NCBI GenBank assembly: GCA_013398955.1
Contig: VWPU01017401.1
Coordinates: 248,001 to 312,000, forward strand
DNA from: Callaeas wilsoni
Lineage: Eukaryota; Chordata; Aves; Passeriformes; Callaeidae
Reading direction: 5' to 3'
DNA: 64,000 nt
How positions within the stretch are numbered: the stretch's first letter is position 1; each line of letters starts with the position of its first letter. Under the pieces are notes generated by a model, which was not told the origin of the DNA, searched no databases, and saw only the letters and a program-made list of their open reading frames with translations. A program made the position numbers and the translations under genes. Shown here piece after piece: positions 45,816-58,084 of the stretch.

Positions 45816-48019
45816 TCATAGTGGTAGCGAAGAGAGAAGGAGGCACGCTGGAGCCCTGCTAATGAAGCAAAATGATGCTGTCGGCATTTTTAAAGATTTT
45901 CCCCTTGGCTATGCTACCTTCTGTTGGGTTCTGGGTTAATGGAGCCTAAAGCTATACGTCTGGCAGGGAAACTCTGTGAGTCACCATCGCCCCATCTCTT
46001 TCATAAGGTGCACAAACACACCCGCCCATGTTGCTTCAAGTCCCTCCTCCTCCTCACCTTCCTACCCCCCACCTGGCTATGAGGGGTAATGGGCTGTGAA
46101 ATTGGCTTTTCTATTATTATTAATTAGATCTGATGTCAGGCTTTTTGTTTTGGTTTGTGTCTGGGGTTTTATTCCCTTCCTAAAGTAAGGAAAATACCTA
46201 GATGCCTGAAAGAGGGGGCAGATTTCTTACAAAGTTGATGCTGGGAGCCAGTCCTAGCAACTGCAGCACACTTTTTTGTAGAAGATCGGAGTCTCTCTCC
46301 CTGCTTTTAGATGACTTCTCTGTTCACTGCTTAACTCTTTCTGTCCCTCATAGGAGTCCCATCTCTAGTCAGACCGGAGAGGGAGCTGTTAACAGAGAGG
46401 ATAAGAAGTAACCTGTATGAGAGCTAAAGGAAGACCCTGGCAGCAGAGGAAACAGCCTTGCTGAATGCAAGGAAAGAGAAACTGCACGGGGCAGGAGAAA
46501 CGGAAGCATTTCATTCAGTCTTAGATGAGAGAGAAGAGCTTTCTTGGACAGACTCAAATGGTTCAGGTCTAATTGAAATTCAGCTTAGGAAATTACTTTG
46601 AATTTTATCACTGTTATGCCCATCTCATTTCCTTATTCCTAAGATGTAGGAATTTAGCAAATGAGGGAAGAAGAAATGAACAATCTGTCCCAAACTAAGC
46701 GATAAAGAGCATCTACCACCTACTCACCCAACTATCCTGTAGCACCCATTACTTTTCAACCCCTTCAGTTTGGGAACTTCGGAAGTTTCCCCTGTACAGA
46801 CTACCTCACTGCAGAGAGCAACCTACTTTTCCATCCACCACAGCTCCCTAAGATTAATACATGGATGCCCATGGGGACTGATGACTCTAGATAGAAAATA
46901 ATAAATATCCTTCTCTGGATGAGCTGTCTATCTAGAAATCTATTCTAGAGTTAATATTAGAATATTTAAGTACTCTGGGTCAAGAGGATATGCTGTTACT
47001 ATGAGAAAGAGCAGCAGTTCTGTAAGAGTTCAGTTCCATAAGACTTAAAACTACTGAGACCCTATGGCCTGAATTTAAACCTCCTGATCCCTAAAAAAAC
47101 TCTGTAGCTTTTCAAACCAGCACTGCCTGTCCATTCTCCCTTTTTCCCTCCAGAGCACCTTGTCACCACAATGGCCAGTTTCAGACGTGTGTAAACCCAT
47201 TAGGAACCAAGTGCTTATGACCAACCCTCCCGCTCAGCCTCTGTAAGGTCAAAGAAACATGGTTTGACAGCAAAACCAAGTCAGACAGACCCTGTGGCCA
47301 CACTGAAGGGCAAAGTCCTGACTGTTTGCCCTAAAGCCTCTGCTGTCTTCAGAGTGAAATTCAGCTTGATTTCGAGCAGCTGGACCCATATATACCCTGA
47401 GGCAGGGAAATTGACTTTGTTGTCAGGGTTGCACCCCCAAGACCTACCATGAAGATGCTACTGATTGGAACAGAGTGCTTTGCATGTCTGTGACAGCAAT
47501 GCACTCTCTTAAAAATCAGTACCCACAGCTGCCCCATACATGGGGAAGAGATGGGAGATATGTTGTCCCCACTTTTGAGAAGGATGCTAGAGTTGCCATT
47601 CAGGGAGAGCTGCTGGGACTGAGGAAGAACAAGACCAGCTCTTCTCCATGAAAGTTTTCCCTCCTGTTTTATGTTCTCTTAGCTGTAAGCTAACCACCAC
47701 ATGTGGTGCGGTCACTGCATGATGAAAAAGGATGGAGAGGTGACATGACCTTCCTAAAGGATTTCAGAGCTAGGGAGTACTCCAGCCCTAGTCTAATACC
47801 TGCTGGGTCTGGCTCCTGGAGGCATCAGAACAGCTCTGGAGGACACGCTGTGCTAGCCTTGGCAACTCCTTCCCAATCCAGTTCAACATGGCTCGATTTT
47901 TACAGCTACAAGATGAAGATTATGACAGTCATTCTACTTTTTCAGGACACCAGGAGTTCTACTGGTGAAAAGCAACATACCGGAGCAAGTCTGACATCCT
48001 GGAGGGCTCAATGCATACT
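45816..48019. other. No gene recognised
   Basis: A 10-base inverted repeat TCTAGATAGA/TCTATCTAGA (46886-46895 and 46927-46936) could form a small hairpin. A TCTATTATTATTAATTAGATC stretch near 46110 is TAAT-rich. No coding frame is convincing (largest 124 codons at 47703-48077). Confidence 0.5.
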
Positions 48020-48122
48020 CCGGTCCTGCTCTGGACTTTCCACCTCAATTTCCCTGCCTATGAAGGCAGGACAGTAGCACGCATCTGGCTTTGCAAAGGT
48101 GAGGCTGGATTATTGATTGACA
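48020..48122 (+). repeat. MIR-like SINE 3' half
   Basis: CCACCTCAATTTCCCTGCC, TATGAAGGCAGGACAGTAGC and TTTGCAAAGGTGAGGCTGG, then ATTATTGATTG, follow the old SINE order CCTCAGTTTCCCTGTCTATAAAATGGGGATAATAG, split as CCTCAGTTTCCCTGTC and TATAAAATGGGGATAATAG, then CACAAAGGTGTTGTGAGG and ATTAATT. Sense orientation, 5' half missing. Confidence 0.55.
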
Positions 48123-48152
48123 AGGTAGAGCCACTACCTTAAACCAAAGTCA

Positions 48153-48208
48153 TCCTGGTGTAATGTTGTTGAAGCAACTGAGTGAAACCAGGAGTGACTT
48201 TGGCCCTT
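48153..48208. repeat. Probable ancient amniote palindromic repeat fragment
   Basis: CCTGGTGTAATGTTG, GAAGCAACTGAGTG, AAACCAGGAGTGACTTTGGCC. This recalls CTGGTGTAAAT..GAAGTCAATGGAG..TTTACACCAGGAGAGAATTTGGCC. It lies 30 bases right of the SINE. Short and diverged. Confidence 0.35.
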
Positions 48209-50429
48209 CACAAGAGCCAAGGCACTGTCCTGACCTTTGCAGCTGTTCAGGCTGTCCACTTTGGGTTACTTCAGAATTTCAGGTGAGGCCTCAGCCTGGC
48301 TGACAGCCTTGAAAAGACAGTCAAGCAAGCAGAGCAGATACATAGAAGGGTGAAAAGTGAGTGCTAAGAACATTGCCTCTGACCTTTTAAATGGGATTTT
48401 ACAGCCATGGTTTGGCTGAACCTGGGGCCTGACTGCTGCAGTGCCACAAACTTCTGTCAGGTTATTTCTGAAGGGCCATGGTTTAAGCAAGAGACAACAT
48501 CATCCACCTCCAGTATGTACAAGTGAACACGGGATTTGCAGACTGGTGTGAGAAAGCAGGGAAGGAGGACAGTGGAGTGAAGGGTGGGGTGTGGAGTATA
48601 AAGACTCTGTGTGAAAGGGCAGCTCTTTTTACTGGAATAAGTCTCTCACATGACTGTGGCATTCTCCCCTTCAGTTCAGACGGGTTTCATTTTTCAGTCC
48701 TAAAGGAAATAAATAAACTAAGAGTGATGCTTTTCTGACTGTCATGGTAAATCAGGCATCACTTCACTACAATCAATGGACTTCCACCAGCGGAGAGTTG
48801 ATGCGAAAGAGACGACCATTAACCCCAGAGTATCTAACCTCCCAGCCATCTCCAATCCCTTCCGGATCTGAAAATCAGCTGTTCTTTTTTGGCTCTTAGA
48901 GGAACCCCAGGAAGAAAGAGCCTGCAGTCAGACTATAGCTGCTGAGGCATGACGCAAATTAGACGCCAGTCTCACTTCTCCACAGCAGTGTCAGCTCCTG
49001 CAGGGCTCAGCATAAGACACTCAAAAAGCATGGAGAGAAGGGAGAGTGAGCCAAACCTGGCCACAGCTCCAATCCAATCCAGCCTGAGCAAGGGTAGAAT
49101 GAAAACAAGGACAAGGAAAATGTCTGCTGTCTTCTAGTTTTCCCATGATGGGTTACAGGTCCCCGGCCAACCAGTCCTGAGTTTGCTTAGACAAAATCTT
49201 GTGTCCAAGCCATTCTTGCAAGCAGAGTCTTTAAGCCCCTTCTCTTTAGTGGCACCAAGTGACACGTGACTGTAGCTGAGGAAGAACCTCCTCAAATGAA
49301 GAAACCAGATTTTTGCTGATGGTAGTCATCTGTTGTATTTCACAGGTGAACCACAGAAATTCTTCTTAGGGAAGCAAATGGGAGTAGTTCAAGGTCTGCC
49401 ATCATTCCATAGCATGGAAAGATCTAAGCAGTGAATAGACTTCTAAACAACACTGTCTGGAGAAATCTCCTTCCACACAGGATGGTGAGCTGGGTCCATA
49501 CATGCCAGCAAGTTCCCCTCTTTCTGAACATTTGCAGAGGACCAGCAAGTAACTCATCCATCCCACAGATGCGAATTCCTACCATTCGAGCTGGCTACAG
49601 TGCCAGTCTGCTTTGGGACACCTTAAACATCATTCTTGCCTCAGTTATTTGATGGCCAGCATTTAGAAGGTGTGGAGTATCATTTGCAGGGCCTTCTAGT
49701 TCTGCTGCAGGTTTCCACAGCCCCTCTGGGTGACAGACCTCAGCGCCCTCAAAAATGCTGCCACTTCAGGGCTAAACACGGCAGCTACTTAGAAACAGGC
49801 AACACTGAGGGGAGGAATGATGAAGGCCACTTTATTTAATTAAGGGAACACTAAGGAAGACAGAAAACAGTTCTTTGTGCTAAAATTTTCCAAAGTACTG
49901 GGGCTACAGACATTGAGAACCATAATGTGGCTCTGTGGTGGGGACCTCTGCAGATCATCATAATGCTGCCTTCCCCACAACACAGAGGCAGCTGATCCCT
50001 TGCTGGGACCTTGGCTTAGTGCTGAATGAGAGAGAAATCAACACCTGCTGCACAGCCACCAGCACCCCTGGATTTGCATTACAGATCTGCCATCCAAACA
50101 TGGCACCACCCTAATGCTTTTTAGACCAGAGGAGATTGCTGCCCTGGGAAATGCATCTCCAAGAACCTGGAAGCCAACATGCTCCTGCTCAGCTCCCAAG
50201 CCAGCAGCAATAAACAGAAGATGATGCTTTAAGGAACAGCAAATTCATTCTAGTTTTCATCTGGTACTAAACGCCTAAGCCTTCACCTGCCTGAATCCTC
50301 TTCCACCCTTGCCAGGAATCTGCTGGAGAGGAAACTAAAAAAAAGGAAGATGAGGCAAAATAAAGCAAACTGCCAGGGAAAAATGTCCAAAAAGCTAGCC
50401 CAGAGGACAGGGGAGAATCGAGGTCTCCA
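48209..50429. other. No gene recognised
   Basis: No repeat or coding signature seen over 2.2 kb. All frames are under 80 codons, the emptiest stretch of this length for open frames. Confidence 0.55.
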
Positions 50430-50590
50430 CAGATGAGTGCTTTTAATTAGGAAGAGGGCTGAACAGCAAGGAGCTTATGCTAATGAGTAGTCTTTTTTAA
50501 TCAGCTTATATTTTTAAAAAAGCATTTTTTAACAGTCAAAATAGTTCTGAAAAATGGTAATTATCAGAAACGCATTAACATGGAGGGGGT
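50430..50590. promoter_or_regulatory. Candidate conserved non-coding element
   Basis: GCTTTTAATTAGGAAGAGG, TTATGCTAATGAGTAG, TTTTTAATCAGCTTATA and GGTAATTATCAGAAACGC. At least four TAAT-type cores lie in 130 bases of non-repetitive AT-rich DNA. Confidence 0.3.
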
Positions 50591-52679
50591 GGGCTAGCAA
50601 TCTGAAATGATGGAGACTGCTGTCTGACAGAAGGGGACGGCACTGTCATGTGGGGCGATGCAGGGATGAGGTGGGAGGGCTACTGCCTCTGACATCCCTG
50701 GCCTGTGAATCTTCCTTTCCTCCCTGTTCTAATTAATCCTTTCTGTCTCCCACATGTTCACCAGTGTCCCCTTCTTCCCACCCATTGGTGAGTTCTCTCT
50801 CTGCACATAGAGACGACCTTGCTCTTTGCTTGTCTCTTTAAGTCCCCAGCTTTCCCCCGCCTGCTCCTCCAAGTACTACCCTTTGAATGCGTGGTGCAGA
50901 GGCCTCCTCCTGCCTGTGCTACAAACAGTGCCATGTTGTCGTCTCCGCTGAATGTGGATGCTGATTGTCTGGAGAATATATTTACTGTGTGTGTACTGTG
51001 TGTACGCCCCCCCAACAAGAGAAACCGAGCCTTTGCAGTCCATGCCTGAGGTGTCCGAACTGACTCCGTAGCTGACTCCTCTCAAACACTGAGTCCCTTT
51101 ACTCTTAGCCAGCCTTGCTGGAGACGGGCACATATTTGCATGCAGTGGAGTACAGAGAAATTCCCCTCTCTTTACAACTTCTTTCTTTCAGCACCCTGTT
51201 CTCTCCTCTGGAAAGGGACACTCTACCAGAAATGTGCAGGATTCCCATCACCTGTACACCCTCACTCTACCCTGCCCACGTGAGTCTTTGTAACAGCCTG
51301 CCTGCTTCTCCAAATGGTACAACACCCACCAATATTTCAAGTAGATGTTACCAAGTGAAATGAACACCAGTTTGCAGTATCCTACTTTGTCTGAGGAAAC
51401 AGATCCAGGCATGTGAAGCCATCTGCTCTTGTAGGGTTGCCATCCTCATATTTCTCTGTACTATGTGCAATAAAGAGCGTTACCAGACATCACTCTCAAG
51501 CTCACAACAACCTTGGGGCAGAACACAGGAGGGGGAGGCAGCACATCCAACGTGCCACATATGGTGGGGTGAAAGGAGAGAGACAGAGAAAATATACACC
51601 AAAGGATGGATAGAGCGATAGGCTGCCTGATGCTTTCACGTGCAGTGGAAGGTGCTGTGATTCTCTGTCTGAAGGCTGGCTTAATCTTTAATATTTTTCC
51701 AAGATTCCTGCAACGAAGTAGAAAACCAGTTCAGCCATGTCTTCTCACCATTCTTGACACCAGAATACAGACTGTAGCCTGTACAGCTGTCACTGTCCCA
51801 TACGGGAAGAGGTGGCTTTGATCCACCACTTACAACTGAGCAAAGTCTCCTTGGTGCCCTCAGGGTCAGCTTATCTATGGCCAAGGCCCAGACACATGGC
51901 AAGTCTCGTTCTACCTGAGCAAATGCCACTTGGTAGCCGGGCAGCTGCAGCCCCACTCAGCTACAGTGCCAGGGTCTCTGCTCTGATCACCCTCTCCAGC
52001 TTCCCAGGTGCAGGCTCCCAAGTGATGGGACCTAAGGGCATCCAGCTGACTGACAGAACTGCGCTTTAAAGAGTTCCTGCATCTGTGGGAATCAAACTTA
52101 TACCTTACAAATCTCATGGCAGTGAAGGATCAGACTGGGCTTATAACTCTAGTTTTACAGGACGAGAAAATGATCAAACACAGTTTTGACCCGCTTGAAA
52201 AGACACTACCTTTCCATACAATCCCTGTAACAACGTGCATGGCATTAACCCAATAACTTGGTGTCAAAGCCTGAGGCTGTCAATGTATGTTTGTGCATGG
52301 CATATCATCTTACCATGTAATCCTCTGCTCTACTTTCTTGCCCCTGTGTTTGAGGGCAGGCATATCTTTGGTGAAAGGAAGCAATTGCAAACTGATTATT
52401 TTACAGCTGCATCTGTAAATTATGGTGTCCAGGGCTAGCCGAGAAAAAGCAACACCTTGGGACATGACCTGATCAGAGATCAAAGGCAAGTTCATACAGA
52501 TCTGCAGTAACAACTTGAGTCAGGAGACATCCAAAGAAAATGGCATTCTGTACCATTTGACTATGTTCCTCCACCGAGACCATGACACTGCTGATCCCCC
52601 TTCTGATTTGAGGAGCATGTGATTTAAGGCCATGAAGACCTGCAGGAGTGAGGAAGATAACAGCAATGCAAAACTAATA
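50591..52679. other. No gene recognised
   Basis: Pyrimidine-rich around 50690-50880. A CGCCCCCCCAAC C-run lies at about 51005. Frames are under 95 codons and heavily overlapping (51606-52117). Confidence 0.5.
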
Positions 52680-53070
52680 CTATGATCCCCGAGACCATTA
52701 AAGATCCCATATCATGCTGCATTTTTCTCCTTCACAACATTTTTAAACTCACATCAATTTTCCATACCGTATTAGATGCATTAGTAGTAATGGCTATTTA
52801 TAGAGCTGTAGTTTGGATCAGGCTGCTGTACAAGGAAATAAAAAAAGAAGACTGTCGTGCTTATAGGCTACAATCTAAACAGTGAACTAAATGCCAGAGC
52901 ATATAAGGTTAAATATCCTAAATAGCTTCCCCCGACTGATAGATGATGAGATTGTTATTAATCCAGTGTAGAGGCAGAAAGTGTTAAAATAAATGTTAAA
53001 ATAAATTACATGGTAAAATAGATTATACAAACTGAGCACATTAATATGCACTAATAGAGATTGTTGCTAT
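52680..53070. promoter_or_regulatory. Candidate conserved non-coding element with MEF2 site
   Basis: Nearly 400 bases of AT-rich unique DNA. CTATTTATAG at 52794-52803 is a perfect match to the MEF2 consensus YTA(A/T)4TAR. Nearby lie CATTAGTAGTAATGGC, AAGGTTAAATATCC, CTAAATAGC and ATTGTTATTAATCC. The 12-mer TGTTAAAATAAA is repeated in tandem at 52982-52993 and 52994-53005. CpGs are retained (CATACCGTATTAG, CCCCGACTG, GTCGTGC). Confidence 0.35.
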
Positions 53071-54479
53071 AACAGGATTCTTTGTTCTGGAGCAAAATGC
53101 CTCAGTATTATAGGCAGGCCAAAACAAAAGTCCCCTGCTGCTGTAGTGAAAGCTGGACTGGGATTATAAACAGGATTTTCAAAGCAAAGTTGTTCCTTTC
53201 CAAGAGAATTGTGCTGCCGAGAACCAGTTGGACTGGTGTCCCAAGGCTGAGCTGCTCTCTACTTTGAATGGATGGGCAGAAGCATGATGTAGAGATACCC
53301 TCTTCTGTATCATCTGATGGGAGTGCATGCGCCTGCTGTCTGCCTCGGGCAGCAGTGCAGGCTGAGCGTAAAACAGCACCATCTGTTTTGGGCTGCCAGC
53401 CTGTGCCCCGGCACTGGAACAGGGGGTCTGCGTGCACCAGGGAGGGAAAGGCAGCCTCGCTGCTTCCTTCAGTATGTGAAATCAGCTGCTGTGCTCTAAG
53501 CCAGCAGCAAAGAAAGACTCCCCAAAAGCAAATTCAGCTGCGGTACTTGGTTGGCAGTGGCAGCACACCCCCTCCGTGCAGCTGCCTCAGCTCTGGGTTC
53601 CAATCTGGACAGATCATACGCAGGGGTCAGGGAGCACCCAGTGCCTGCAGCTCCATCTGGCCTTTGGCCTCTCTGCTGAGGGTCTGGCAGGTGTCCCACC
53701 TGGGCTCCAGGTAGAGAAGCAGGAGAAGAGGACAACTCCCACCAAGAGCTCAGTCAAAAGCCACATATCAAGAGCCAAAAAGTGACATTGGGAAGGCTGC
53801 ACCAGTGCTGGTGCTTAATGTCTAAGCCCAAGAGAGAAGTGAATCCAGCTTCCTACTACTTCATATTCCATGACCCTACAGAGAGGAAGAGCTGTGAAAG
53901 CTAAATCTGATCCTTCTTGTTGGCACCATAGAAACTGGTGCAGTGAATCAAGTGGAAGCACAGCAACATAATAGTGACCCCATAAAGTGATATTTCTGAA
54001 CATTTAAAGTCTATAAACATATTTATCTCTTTTTACTTTCTTCTTTTAGAGTGAAGGGAAGTGATCTTACATAAAATAAAACAAAGATGACACAGATGCA
54101 GGTAACCACGCATCCCTATGACCACAGACAAAGGTCTCCCAGTCTTCTCAGCTGCCTCTTCTTCTTCTGACTCCCAATTAGCCAACCTTATAAGGTCTGA
54201 TCTGTTCCCTAATCGTTCCCTTCTCATTACTCCACGCTGCATGCTTCTGTGAGATCTAAGAAGAGGACTAACAAGGTGCCTGCTGCAAAACAAGCAGGGA
54301 TTCTGGCTCCACTCCTGTACCGCTGAACAAGTAGTTTCAGTGATAAATAAATAAAGCTATTCATGGAGAATCCTCACTTCAGTTTAGCTGAACTTTCACC
54401 ATGTCTACAAACCTGCCATTGTTCCAGATACTTGAAAACACAGCTATTAGCTTTCCTCCCTATTTCTCCATTTTAAGAT
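53071..54479. other. No gene recognised
   Basis: The 148-codon plus frame (53268-53714) is opposed by 109- and 79-codon minus frames and has no known product. Otherwise empty. Confidence 0.5.
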
Positions 54480-54700
54480 AAGTAGGAAATGCCATTTATT
54501 TGTTAAAATTTTATAACTCAAAGCTCATGTCTCCTTCTTCTGCCTTTAAAAGCACCCAGCCCTGGGTGAGAAATGACCAGCTGCAGGCAGCCCGAACAGG
54601 CCAATGTTCATTAAATGTCTTATTCAACCCCAAACCTCATGAATTGTTTAATGTACAATGGAGACAAAAGCCTTATTTTTTTTCATGTGTCAGCTCTTGT
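54480..54700. promoter_or_regulatory. Candidate conserved non-coding element
   Basis: CCATTTATTTGTTAAAATTT, AATGTTCATTAAATGTC, CATGAATTGTTTAATGTAC and AGCCTTATTTTTTTTC. FOX-like TATTTGTTAA and TAAT cores, non-repetitive. Weak. Confidence 0.23.
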
Positions 54701-55154
54701 TAAGCGGCTCCCTGCCCATCTTGCTGCTGGCTATAAACAGGATTAACAATTCCCGTAGTTAGAGGCAGGGAATGTGTGCACACTTCACACGCTGGCAAAC
54801 ACGTGCAGAGGATAGGGTGGCACACCCCCCACGCAGCCCCACGCGCGTGTGCCCAACCAGGCACCCCCCTCCTGCCAGCCTTGCCAAGCGTATTTACTCC
54901 CCGGGGAAGGCAGATGTACCAAGGCAGGCATTCCAGCACGGAGAGCCTGGGGTGCCTGCACACCTCAGGTGACAAACACATCCCTCCCAAGAGCTGCATT
55001 TTGCTCATCTGCATGGATCGCTTCCCTCCAGCTTCTATACGCAGGAAGGAAAAAGCACCAGCTTTCCTAGAGGGCAGGACAGTCTGCTTTTCCCAGCCCT
55101 CATGCTGCATGTCCAGTGTTAGATGTCTCGAACCTGACTTCTTTGAGGAAGCTT
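54701..55154. other. G+C-rich, no gene recognised
   Basis: CACG/CGTG-rich text with about eight CpGs between 54780 and 54910 (CCACGCGCGTGTGCCC). Overlapping 66- to 136-codon frames on both strands are typical of stop-poor G+C-rich DNA. Confidence 0.45.
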
Positions 55155-55390
55155 ACTAGGTGCCGGGCACCACGTTGCCGAGGGCGGCCCTCGAGAGGCA
55201 ACCCGTGCCAGAAACTTCTGGAAATACAGCCAGCACCTCCCACTCCTCCTCTTTTCCGTGCCCGAGCACACGTGCCAACCCTATGAGCTCTCACGCACAC
55301 AGGCAGAGAGGCAAGTGCACAGATGAGCACGGCATCTGGCTTCCTGCGAGATCCCTTCGGGGCCCACGCTCAGCCTGGAAGCACGAACCC
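55155..55390. other. Small CpG cluster
   Basis: About 15 CpGs in 235 bases (for example CACGTTGCCGAGGGCGGCC and CCCTTCGGGGCCCACGC). Too short for a CpG island by usual criteria. A 180-codon plus frame (55160-55702) starts here, but it has no recognisable domain and is opposed by 98- and 106-codon frames. Confidence 0.3.
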
Positions 55391-56094
55391 CAAACCACCA
55401 GGTTCAAGAACACCACAGCTGCCTCCTCCAGCATCCCAGAAGGCTGCCAGCCACTCTGGCTAAAGGGAGGAAAGGGGGAAGAAGGTTTGGCAGCTCCAGT
55501 GTCACTGTACCAATGTCCAGCTTTTGGTGGGACTCTCGTGGTTTCCTCTCCATCCCCAGCAGCAGCGAGGCCCACGAGGATTTCCAATAGAAATTATGCT
55601 GTAGACTTCAAAATACTGACCAGCTGTTGGGGTGATGTCAGTGCCCCAACTTGCCAGAAAACTGGGCAGCATGAAGAGGAGGGAGAGCGGCAGAGACAGT
55701 AGCATGTCCTTGGGCATGACAAATTGAGCAGGGGCAGTGAAGGGGCAGCCTGTTGATGTGCAGCACTGGAGGGAGGGATGTGCCTTTAATGCAGCTTGCT
55801 GCCAGGGAAAGGGGGATGCCAAGCTGTCCTTTCTCCCTGCCCATCCCCATGGACGCAGAAATTACATCCACGGTGAGTGGATGCCATCCTCTGGAAAATG
55901 CCATCTGGAGAACATTACCGGGTTTCCTGGACGGACATCACAGGACTCTGCAAAACCTGGAGCTAAACAGCATTTGAAACTCATGTCAAATGGGGCTTTA
56001 AGAGGTAATAGCTTGCAGGACTATAGCTAGGGGTTTTTTCCTCACTGAAATCAGGAGGAAGCTGTACTGCTGACCAAACCCACTTATGAGTTAC
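55391..56094. other. No gene recognised
   Basis: The remainder of the 180-codon frame and several shorter ones overlap here. No repeat family was seen. Confidence 0.45.
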
Positions 56095-56350
56095 AAAGTG
56101 AGTGAGAAAATAAAAGCATCTGATGAAAGCCAGCATTTTTGTGATAGCAAAGGAAATATCCGTCTCTCATGCTTATTTGTTATTTGGGATTATTGATGTA
56201 TTTTCTGGCAGCAAATAATCTTTTCCTCACACATTAAACATATTGTGAATATTGCAGTCAGCTGGAAAATCCACCATTCCCTCCTACATACCACCGGACT
56301 GTAACATCTGCATCGCTAACAAAATCGGCACAGCACAAATCACGTGTACG
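56095..56350. promoter_or_regulatory. Candidate conserved non-coding element
   Basis: AGCATCTGATGAAAGCC, GCTTATTTGTTATTTGGG, ATTATTGATGTATTTTCTGG, GCAAATAATCTTTTCC, CATTAAACATATTGTGAAT. AT-rich, unique and low in CpG until its right end (CTGCATCGCTAACAAAATCGG). FOX/SOX-like and homeodomain-like cores mixed. Confidence 0.28.
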
Positions 56351-56554
56351 ATGGAAGCACTAGAGAATGTGCAAGCGTGAGTATGGATTGAGGCTGAGCT
56401 TATGTGAGGGGCTGTGGAAAGCAGACCAGCACCACCAGTGCTTCTCAGCACAGCTCATGGCCTGCATGATGCACTGAGAGGCTCAGGAAGTGACCCAGTC
56501 AGACTGAGATGGCACCTATTTGTGGGTGGGCCACTCAAGGATTTTGGTAGGTAA
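56351..56554. other. No gene recognised
   Basis: Short unique spacer. The start of the 175-codon frame 56520-57047 lies here and runs through the SINE fragment to the right. That frame has no known domain, so I do not call it a gene. Confidence 0.45.
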
Positions 56555-56640
56555 ATTAGTGTGTGATTTATCCAAGTTGACTCAGCTAATTAAGGGCCAG
56601 CAAAAAACAGAACCTATGACTCAGATAATAGTTGGCAGCA
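56555..56640 (+). repeat. Ancient SINE fragment (MIR-like)
   Basis: GTGTGATTTATCCAAGTTGA, CTCAGCTAATTAAGGGCCAG, CAGAACCTATGACTCAG follows the old SINE block GTGACTTGCCCAAGGTCAC, CAGCTAGTTAGTGGCAGAG, AGAACCCAGGTCTCCTGACTC (last two split for length). Sense orientation. Confidence 0.5.
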
Positions 56641-58084
56641 CAAAATGCAAATTTCCCCATCCAAAAGACCATTTCAAATTCACCTCTGACAGAAATATTC
56701 ATAATAGCAGTATCCTCTCTATGAGTATTTGCTCTACCCAAGCTACTGCGCTTGCAGAGAGGGACAACAGAAGGGCTGCAAACATCATCAGTTTAAGATT
56801 TGCTTTTGAATTGGAACCAAATAATTATGAATATCCCTCTTCCCCACTTTGGTGGTGCCTCAGCCACCTTAGAAACCATCGGTCATGGTCTTGGCACTGC
56901 TTGCAGCTGTGCCTCTCTGCACCTTTCCCCATGTCCCCTTCTCCACCCATCACACATGTTTCCTCAACTCCACTACGGCTGATGACCTTTCTGGCATCCT
57001 CCCTGCCCAAACAGCCCCAATCCCATGTCACTTTTGCCTTTATCTAGCCTTCAACATACTCCGGCAGCATGCAAAACAAATGGCAACACCCCCTCCCAAG
57101 TGGCACCAACCACATCCCTGCGAGTGCAATAAATGCGTTCCCAGGGCTGTATGCATCTCCCTCATGCTCTGCAGCAACGTTGCAGCTCCATCCATTTCCA
57201 CCGTTCCTCACGACTGTCTCACAAAGCCTTGCTCACGCCAGTAATCCCATTAAACCAGGTGGGCTAGTTGCCTGAGCACCGATTTACGGGATCATGCTCT
57301 TAAATGCTAAGCTCTTCAGTGAAGGGACCTGAGGAGTCCCTTGTAAATTGCCCACAAAGCCGTACAGCCATCGCTGGCCTCCTGAAACCCGGTGTTATTT
57401 GCAGGAGATCAAAGTCCTGTCAGGTCATCTTGACTTCTATTAATGGAAGCTGAGATGCTCAGCTGCACTTCTAGGTGTCAGGCCCGTAAATGATGAACTC
57501 TTACAGACGTGTTTCACCTGGTGGGTTTTCCAGGAAGCTGTCAATTGGCACCGAGCAGAATTCAAAAGAAAGTCTGACTTGCCCAACATCCTGAGGACAC
57601 TAAGTTTTCCTGTTTTGCCCAACTGCAGTGTCAGCACAGGCTGAATTCTCAGGACAAAGGTCTTTTGGGTGCACCAGGGTGGGATACGCAACTTGGAAGG
57701 GGCCTGCCTGGATATGCTGCTTCCTTCTCTTTTAAAAAATTTTTGCACTGGCAGAGGCCTATTCAGGTGACAGAAAGACATGGGGAAATGGGAACAAAAT
57801 GTGCACACTGTTCATATCCAAGAAGACCCAGTGTAACAGCATAATTAATAAAACTTTGCAGGCCTCTATTAATAGCTCCTGGAACCTGAGCAAGGAATGC
57901 AGCAGTGGTTTTGCCAGGGCTCATTCTGCAAGGGTGAAAATCTTTTGCTTACTGTTTTCACATTTGTCACTGCCATGCTCCATCAAGCTTAGCACTGTAA
58001 AGGCAGTAAAGGACCACGGGACCACAGGAGAAAGGAGACAGGGAAATCCTGGCCTGTGGCTGAGCGCATTTTGACAGCTTTACA
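56641..58084. other. No gene recognised
   Basis: At 57305-57362 ATGCTAAGCTCTTCAGTG and AAGGGACCTGAGG could be a scrap of another old amniote repeat (ATTGTAAGCTCTTTGGGGCAGGGACC, shown here only by pattern), but it is too short to call. The 119-122-codon frames (56885-57244, 57440-57808) have no recognisable product. Confidence 0.45.

Noticed and set aside
56520..57047. 175-codon open frame (plus)
   Set aside because: It runs through an ancient SINE fragment (56555-56640) and ends in low-complexity Pro/Ser/His-rich text. No known family.
57305..57362. Scrap of another amniote repeat (TAAGCTCTTCAGTG..AAGGGACC)
   Set aside because: Too short and diverged to separate from chance.
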